Source: Salticus scenicus (Eukaryota; Arthropoda; Arachnida; Araneae; Salticidae). Taken from it: a stretch of 64,000 nt of DNA. The notes below the pieces were generated by a model. It was not told where the DNA came from. It worked only from the letters and a program-made list of their open reading frames with translations, and made no database searches. Positions 56,878 to 64,000 of the stretch are shown piece after piece (within the stretch, counting starts at the first letter, position 1; each line of letters begins with the position of its first letter). The translations under genes were made by a program, and so were the position numbers. Where the stretch lies: assembly GCA_963930645.1 (NCBI GenBank), contig OZ005648.1:110522592-110586591 (forward strand), written 5' to 3'.

Positions 56878-58096
56878 TACTTTCTCTTACCCATATATAT
56901 GATAGAGAAAGTACTGTTTTTGGGTCAAATTTTTGAAATTGAGTTTTTGTTATATTTACACGTTTCGAGGTCGCCTGAATCCGAAAATCATGTTTTTAGC
57001 GGTTGATCTGAGTGTCTGTGTGTGTGCCTGTCTGTCATCAGCATATCTCAAGAACAAATAATAGCAGAAAGTCCAAACTTGGTATTCTAAATGTGTATCA
57101 TATAAGGATGCTACACTAAACTTTTCATTTTGATGAAGCAAATGGTTCATGTACAGGGACACCCAAGAGAATATAAATACATCTACGGGAGAATTGCAGG
57201 TAAGTAGAGTTTAACATCTATAGACTACACTAAACCAAATGAAACGAATGTGTATTTTTTACATGCGTAAAGACATGTTTCATGTAGAAAATGGTATGTA
57301 AATCTATCACAATTTGTTTACAGGGCTACATAAAAGAACTAGATTTGAGTGTGACAATGCTTGAAAATTGATGAAAGTGTATTTCAGGTTGTGCCGTGTG
57401 TTATTAATATAGGATTATATTTATGTGCACCATGGGGTATGTATATAATCTTCAGAAGATATACAGGGCTGCCAATATTTAAGCCATAACATTCCTTTTT
57501 ATTGTTAGTGAAAGTGCTTTACCGTAATATTTTACCATGTCCACGAAATCTGCTCAGGAATTGAAATTAATTCCTAAATAATGTATTTTTTTTTTTTTTA
57601 AGTTAAATATTCATTACTTGTTTTGTTTTTTTGGTATACTTACACGTTTTGAGGCTTCCTGAATACCGAAGTCAAATTATTTTTAACGTTTGATCTTTGT
57701 GCCTCTTAGAATAAATTAAAAACAAATAATTTCAGGCGTTCTAAATGTTGTATTTTGAAGTTAATACGTTTGTTATTAGGAAAGTTTGATCAAGATTGAT
57801 AAGTTTCGAGGAAGACTGCGTGTGAATGTTGTCTGGATAATTTTAAATGAGCTTTTGAATTTAATAACAGATTCTATATAAATGTAGGTACAATAACGTA
57901 ACGAGGGGTTGAAGAGGGCAGTAGCCCCCTCACACAGAATTATTTGTCAAACAAAGCTGTTCCGAAGCCTAATTTGAAATGTTTCAATATATGTTTACAT
58001 AACAGTACTCGTTATCTTACCCCTTAATCTTCAATCTGTATTTATAGTATTAAATTTCAGGATAAGAGAAAGTCGTGTGAGTGACACACCAGATTT
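56878..58096 (+). mobile_element. Family E element, most complete copy (~1.2 kb)
   Basis: Left end hairpin TACTTTCTCTTACCCATATA then ATGATAGAGAAAGTA. Then GGGTCAAATTTTTGAAATTG, TTACACGTTTCGAGGTCGCC, TGAATCCGAAAATCATG, GTGTCTGTGTGTGTGCCTGT, CATATCTCAAGAACAAATAA. A second, diverged round of the same series follows at about 57635-57745. Right end: AAATTTCAGGATAAGAGAAA, GTCGTGTGAGTGACACACCA, where the GATAAGAGAAAGT is an inverted counterpart of the left ACTTTCTCTTAC and GTGTGAGTGACACAC is a palindrome. No ORF. Confidence 0.75.
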
Positions 58097-58173
58097 TTTT
58101 TATATATTATATACTATCTTTTATTCCTACACATTTTCATCCCTATATAAAAGGCAGTTTTCAAAAATTACAG

Positions 58174-58176
<3 letters not shown>

Positions 58177-58208
<32 letters not shown>
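58177..58208. repeat. (TA)n microsatellite
   Basis: About 32 bases of TA dinucleotide. Confidence 0.95.
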
Positions 58209-58209
<1 letters not shown>

Positions 58210-58210
<1 letters not shown>

Positions 58211-59005
58211 TGTTTACTTTTCTGCATAAAGCGTAAAAATGAAAAACTCAGTTCTGCGTGATAACATATAGAAATTAACATGCGACTTATGTTAATTACT
58301 TTTCTTTCATTTCTTTTAATTAAACTATGCCTTTGTGAATACTGAATTCCATTCTTAAACAAATCTTTTCTCATTATAATCTTAACAAAAGCCAGACGTA
58401 GGGATTTAACTAATATAAAAGGTAATAAATTTTAGTTTGTATAATTTGATGTAATATGTGTGTTGTTCTTCCTGAGAAATTAAATTGAGCAGCAATACGA
58501 AACCAGATTGATTAAAATGTAAATTATTCACAATAATGACTGTCAAGAGTCATTTTGATTTAAAAAAAAAAAAAAAAAATGATCACTGATTGTAATACTT
58601 CATCGATTTGATTATATTTCTGTATATTAAACAAAGCAAAAACTTTTCGTTGTTTTCCCCGGTTTCTTTCTTTTGAATAAAAAAAAATGTATATTTTAAA
58701 CAATTGATTGATTTTTTTTTTTTTTTTAATTTAAAAGTTCCTTCGGAAAAAAGTAAAATTCTACATTTGATTTTTATTAAATAGTACTTTTTCCCCTAAT
58801 ATGGATTACGAAGGAATGATATTACGGATTTTTTTTTTTTTAACTCAAACAAAATTTCAAAATAAAACAAAAACAAAAACAAATAAAAGCACCAATTTAT
58901 TTAGGTTTAAACTATTTCGACCAACTGAAAATATAATACATATTAGACAGAAAGACGTAATTAATTTTAACAAAATCGAAAAGTGACCCAGCCATCATTC
59001 AAATA
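58210..59005. other. AT-rich non-coding block
   Basis: No gene. A-run at 58562-58578, T-run at 58713-58728, (AAAAC)n at 58864-58882. Confidence 0.65.
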
Positions 59006-59008
59006 AGC

Positions 59009-59530
59009 GGTGGTAGTATAGGTGTCAAATGCGATTGACAACATGAGGGTCCTTGTTTTGGGTAAAGTTCCTTAATGGTAATTTTTCTAAGGGATCTCCA
59101 GTCCGTATTCACGTACGTATAGGAGAAAATCCCGTAAACTCCTGAGCGACTAAGCTGAGAAGCACAACTTGGGTTCGAGCCCAGCACTTCCCGTCTAACA
59201 GCTTCGACAGCACTCTGGGCAACTGGTGAGGCATTTCAAATGAGTATGTAGTGCCACTGAGGTGTCGACCGGGATCGTAATGTATCGGCACTGTTCAAGT
59301 CTCTGGCCTAGTCATTCAACCAGAGGCTGAGCGTTTCTATTCTCAACATTGATAAACAGAAGGTGCCAGGTTCGAACCCAAGTCACACTTGTCGATCTAG
59401 TGGTTTTGAGTTTACCGTGGCCTTCTCCGAAACTCGCCTGAATGCGGGCTAGAAGCCCTTAAAAAAGCGTCATTGGACATTCCACCCTGACAGAGGTCAC
59501 TCAAGCAGACAGTTGGAATTGACCTTAACC
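59009..59530 (-). repeat. SINE-like composite (families 3 and 4)
   Basis: A GC-rich block of about 520 bp. 59009-59085 is the family 4 head (GATTGACAACATGAGGGTCC). 59100-59250 is family 3 copy 2: reversed, it carries GGGCTCGAACCCAAG (B-box-like) and CACCAGTTGCCCAGAG (A-box-like region). At 59368-59383 a second, plus-strand B-box GGTTCGAACCC stands in GTGCCAGGTTCGAACCCAAG. The minus ORFs at 58999-59291 run through this block and are not genes. Strand is given for family 3; family 4 is on the plus strand. Confidence 0.6.
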
Positions 59531-59534
59531 AGCA

Positions 59535-60455
59535 CACTACATTTTCGTTTAAAAATATAGAAAACACAAGAAATCAGATAATTATGTCCTGTGAATGGCA
59601 CTAGCTGGAAGTGCATATCCATTTATGTGATGTATTTTTTAACTCAACTGAATTTTAGCACCTTTATAGTTACGTCGGGCTGACTGTTTTGAATTTTGCG
59701 CAATTTTCTTCAAAATTCACATGAATATGGGCTAGTACCCCTGTGAAAGATTACATGGAGGGCTTTCTTCTAGGTCTGGTTCACTAATTGCAAATTTTCA
59801 ATTTAATTATTTTTTAAACATTTAAGCCGTTTTGAATAATTTATTTACAGGAACGAAAATGATCGGGGATGAAGTTTCCGAGGGTTTTTTCTCCTAAAAA
59901 CCACCAGCCATATTGACATTTTAAGAATTGTAATATCAAGTGTATGAGAATGTGTCGCGAATTATTTTTGTGTGAGGTATTTCTCAACATACAAGGCCAA
60001 CAATATTTAAAAGAGTGATGACAATATATGTAGCTTTAACAGAAACATTTTTTTTTCCCCTAACGACCAAAAAAAAAAAAAAAAATTACAGGTACTTGGT
60101 TCAGTGATATTGCTGCATTAATAGAAACATACATCCAACAGAACCTCAATAATGCCGAATCTAGGCTAAAATAGCAAAGTGCAGAAAATGGTGGACCTTC
60201 TTAAAAACGTTTTAGCACCTGGTGGCCTTTTACGACATTTTAACTCAGCAAAACCTTTTAGATACTTTTATTTCTGGCGTGAATTTGTCTAACGTCAGTT
60301 TCCCAATGTTCCTGCAAAAAAAGTTCATATAGTCTGCATGTAAAAATGTAGTTTGCTTTTGTATCTGTCGTACACAAAAATATCAAAGTAGAGGTCAAAA
60401 AATATATTTAAAAAGTGGTGTATTTTACAGATTCAGGTAAAAAATGCCTTTTCTG

Positions 60456-60489
<34 letters not shown>

Positions 60490-61065
60490 TTAATTATTAA
60501 GTTGCCTCCGGCTCTCTTTCATTCTACAGCGAACGCTACGTAGTCAATTTTATTATTATTTTACATATTTTCATATAAATGGAGAGTTTACGGACTTCAT
60601 ATTTTTTACAAAACATCTTTTATGAAGAAACCAACCATGACCTTTTCTTTTAATTCCAAGCAACTGACCTAAATAACTTTTCATTTTATAAGATAAACAA
60701 CCCTTTACTATAAATATTCTTATGAACAAAATATGAACAACGCAAATAATTAGAAAAGACCTCATTTACTTTATCCCATGATCATAAAACACGTTTAAGA
60801 GAATAGAAAAGGGTGTAATTCTAAAATTAGGAACTCTCAAGCATCTATTAACTGTCTACTTTTATAAAGAAGGGGAGGTAAAAAAGGGGGGTGTCTATCT
60901 TATGCTGCATAATCGTAAAATTCTCAACGATCCTAAAGCATGTAAAAAAAAAAAAAAAAAAACATTCTAATAGCGAGGTTTTTTTAATTTGATATTTATT
61001 TGACAATAACAAAATGTTTGTTTTTACTTTACTTGCGCTCACTTTTTCACTCAACGTACAACGGT
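59535..61065. other. AT-rich non-coding block
   Basis: No gene. A-run at 60069-60085, (ATT)n at 60462-60489. No bordered repeat recognised. Confidence 0.6.
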
Positions 61066-61070
61066 TCTGG

Positions 61071-61425
61071 TACACTGTTAAAAATTTCAACAGAAAACTC
61101 TGTGTAGTCTATTATCTTCAGTCTTACGTAAAATTACAGAGAAAAACAAACGGAGATGTTGAAAAACTTATTTTATACATTCATTTTAATAACTAATATT
61201 AATTTAATTAATTATTGGTGAGAATATATTTCGAACTTGGAATGCTTTTTCTAAAGTAGAAACAGTCATTAACTTTAATTAAATAATTAAATAATAAAAT
61301 CCCGCAAAAATACAGAATAAAGATTGAGAATCTCGATTATTCACTTTTAACTAAGAATTACTGAAAATTTACAGAGACTCTGGATAAATATTTACATTAA
61401 ATTTACAGAAATTTTTAACAGTGTA
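61071..61425. mobile_element. TA-flanked MITE, family C copy 2
   Basis: TA-CACTGTTAAAAATTTC at 61071 and GAAATTTTTAACAGTG-TA ending 61425: perfect 16-bp terminal inverted repeats and TA duplication. Colinear and highly similar to 8478-8828 (for example GGTGAGAATATATTTCGRAC, GATTGAGAATCTCGATTATT). The ORF at 61014-61196 overlies its left end and is not a gene. Confidence 0.9.
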
Positions 61426-61429
61426 GAGA

Positions 61430-63321
61430 TAATATAATAAATCTCATAGTTATCTTCATTTTCCTATTACACTTTTTTTTTTCAAGCCACATTTTTCAGG
61501 CCAATATTTTTATTTATACAATAAATAAAAACATTGCTTTATTTATAAATAAATTTACTATCAACTGATTACTATAAATAACATAAATATTAACTTATAT
61601 CGTATTTTCAGTTAAAATCTCTATAATCGAAGATTCAAAATAACTTTTTAAGCTTTTTTTTTTTTTTTTTACTCTTCCGTCTACAAGCTTGGAGAGCAAA
61701 AACTCTCAGCCACTGGTAGAGGCAACATCAAAAACAGAAAAATTCATTTTCCCGTTATCAGATCCTTTAATTAACATTATCATACTATATCCCTTCTTCC
61801 TATACAAACGTGCATACATATAATTATACTCATACATATACACATATGCAGATACATCCGCATACGATATGTGAAAAAAAGAGGAAAGGGAGGTACACGG
61901 AGATAGTAAGAAATCATTATTTGTACTTCTAGGACGCATGTAAAATGCAGCGAAATTGACTATTGTCACGCGACCTAACCTAAATAACTCATTTACTATG
62001 GAAGCATGTGTCCATGTAGAGTTTCTAATGAAACAAATGTAACATAATAAAGAAATATAGAGGTAACATAAAGTTAGACTTCGTTTATATCATCTGCGAA
62101 TAATCAGCCTTTTCTGCTATTGACCTTCTTTCGGACGTTAGTCTGAGCCACTCCCGAAAGCAACAAGGACAGAACTATTTTTCAATTATTATTACTCTCT
62201 CTACCCTTTTCTTCCCGATGAACTGTTTTACCGGTAGATCGATTCTACTACAAACTTGACTGCAGTATTGCATGAGAGCGCTCAAGGTTTAATTGTATTT
62301 ATCTATGTTTTACATAATTGAGAGGAAAATAGTATTTTCGATTTTACTTTTTAGAATACCATAAGAGTGAAAATGCATTAAATATATGTGTTACGGGAAA
62401 AAAAAAAAAAAAAAAGTTTAAAAAATAACTGGAAAAGAGACACCTTTAAACTAGGCAGAAGTGAAAGTGTTGAGCATCTTTGGCACCACTATACATATTT
62501 AGAAATATTTAGTGTATTTTTACACTAATATTTTGTGATTAAATTAGATCGAAATTATTGTTAAAAAAATACTGGTGGAAGAGTTCTGTCAAAAGACTGA
62601 ACTCTTATGAAGAGGAAAATATCACTGTTTAGCAGTTCAGATCTATTAAAACTATCATATTTTTTACCTACACAAATGTTAATTGTGGTGATGACGAATT
62701 GCTTTAATATTTACATTAAAAAAAAACATAGTGATAGTGTTAAAAGTGAAAATTTTATATGTAAAATTAAATCACGCATTACAAAATACTTGTCTGGAAA
62801 TAAATGTAATAAAAAGTCTAATAAAATATGACGTATTTCAGAAGTCTAAATTCAGTTGTTCTCTATGGACATAACTAATTTAAAATATATCATTCATTAA
62901 TAAAGTGAATTAAGAATTTAAACTTTAATAGACTTTTTTTTTTTTTTTTACTTTTTAATATTGCCGACGGAAGCAAAATATTCAAACATCCAGTTAAAAA
63001 TTTCTATATCATTGACAATTCAATCATATTTACATAAATAAATAAATAAAAACATATGCTATCATTTTAAGTAATATTGCAATCAGCTAAATATGATTTC
63101 ATTTAAAACAGGAATTCTAGAATGTACTTGAATAATTTCCCATACTTAATTTTAAATGGATATTATATTAAAAAGGAAAAAGAAAATAATTAACTTAGAA
63201 TTTAAAAGGATCGACTTGTACAAAATTTTCATTCTCTTGAAAGAGCGAAATATTTAACAGGGTACAGGACTTCTGTATATTTATTGATGTAACAACAACA
63301 AGCAATATTATACTAATCGGT

Positions 63322-63355
<34 letters not shown>

Positions 63356-64000
63356 GTTTTAGATACAGAAACGAAAGACATACAAAATGTGTTTAATAAA
63401 GTATAAATTAAGGAATTGTAACCTATAAATTATTATTAAGTAACTGTTAGCTGATCTATCTTATTTCATATATTTTACTTTTCTTGGAACAATAAAAATC
63501 TTATTCTAATCTAGAGACACATGTTATGACAGTATCAGAAACAACAATGGATCTTTCGCATTCTCATATAACTTATTTTTTATGGACCACGCCCTGCAAT
63601 GTTGTGACAGTAAATGAGAGAAACATTTTATGGATATACTTATTAAAGAAGACACATTTGTTAAAACGATTTACAAGAAGACGTATATATCTTCGATAAC
63701 GATAAAAAGTACGGACATCATGCATTTTTGTTCAAATAAATATAAAATCAATATATAAAAAATGTTTTAGCATAAAAACGCCAATATTTGTAAACACTTT
63801 TAAGAGTTTTTAAGCAATGCATTTTTAATTTATATTACAGCTAAGGTAGCATAAAACACATGCTTTTAAAGCGATTTATAAAGTCAATTAATAAATACTG
63901 ACTGACAAATAAAAAGGTATGGATACCATTATTTAAGTATGTGTAATAAATGCATATAAACAAAAAGAAGAAAAAGAGAGCTAAGAAAAGAAATTATTGC
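61430..64000. other. AT-rich non-coding block
   Basis: No gene assigned. T-run at 61657-61670, A-run at 62398-62415, T-run at about 63324-63351. A GC-richer patch at 62110-62290 (CTTTCGGACGTTAGTCTGAG, CCACTCCCGAAAG; then ACCGGTAGATCGATTC) was read in all frames without a convincing product. Confidence 0.55.

Noticed and set aside
56956..57162. 68-residue minus-strand ORF
   Set aside because: Lies entirely in a family E element and is not conserved in the other copies.
58999..59291. Two minus-strand ORFs in a GC-rich block
   Set aside because: The block is a tRNA-derived SINE composite with B-box motifs.

Overview
The window looks like non-coding DNA from a large, AT-rich, repeat-laden animal genome, most likely an arachnid and probably a spider. 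The reasons are the very high AT content, dozens of A/T homopolymers of 15-37 bases, many (TA)n, (GT)n, (GA)n and (TTTA)n microsatellites, spliceosomal-type signals without long ORFs, and SINE-like repeats ending in (AACC)n that I associate with spider genomes. The spider assignment is recollection, not a database match. No window-scale ORF, rRNA, CRISPR array or prokaryotic operon is present. Nearly every long ORF is accidental (poly-Phe/poly-Lys runs, Ile-Tyr runs in (TA)n), and dozens of 50-codon open stretches are expected by chance here, so the exon candidates below are deliberately low confidence.

Layout. 0-8.4 kb: a SINE tail, an antisense pair of exon candidates (1.8-2.1 kb), a hairpin cluster with a perfect 25-bp inverted repeat (2.5-2.6 kb), a CRE-like tandem (3.3 kb), the 5' end of a piggyBac-like element with an acidic transposase N-terminus (5.3-5.7 kb), an exon candidate (5.75-5.9 kb) and a possible recursive-splicing site (6.47 kb). 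8.4-23 kb: a TA-flanked MITE (8.5 kb), duplicated repeats (9.9-11.2 kb), two copies of family A (11.3 and 18.4 kb), a SINE with intact target duplications (13.95-14.24 kb), a degenerate ~110-bp tandem array (16.65-17.05 kb) and an internally deleted mariner-like transposon (21.99-22.56 kb). 23-38 kb: families E and D, tRNA-derived repeats (25.0, 31.8, 32.0, 34.5 kb) and a hAT-like non-autonomous element (33.3-34.9 kb). 38-52 kb: a chimeric E/A/E element (38.6-39.6 kb), the most coding-like patch (41.03-41.3 kb), a long inverted repeat split by a TTAA-flanked element and abutting a second one (47.5-49.7 kb), a further exon candidate (50.87 kb), family A copy 3 and a 194-bp hairpin MITE (52.05 kb). 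52-64 kb: a decayed Tc1-like transposase (53.8-54.3 kb), two adjacent E elements (56.0-58.1 kb), SINE-like composites (59.0-59.5 kb) and the second TA-flanked MITE (61.07 kb).

No group of genes can be shown to work together. The clearest biology is transposon archaeology: at least six DNA-transposon lineages (mariner-like, Tc1-like, piggyBac-like/TTAA, hAT-like, a TA-inserting MITE, a hairpin MITE), several tRNA-derived SINE families, and three families (A, D, E) sharing one internal grammar. That grammar is a terminal hairpin, an ACACGTTTTGAGG-type motif, a CTGT/GT-rich core, and a TATCTCA(C/A)GAACAA motif, suggesting a common modular and possibly Helentron-like origin. This shared grammar, together with the E/A chimera, is the best candidate for an undescribed system here.
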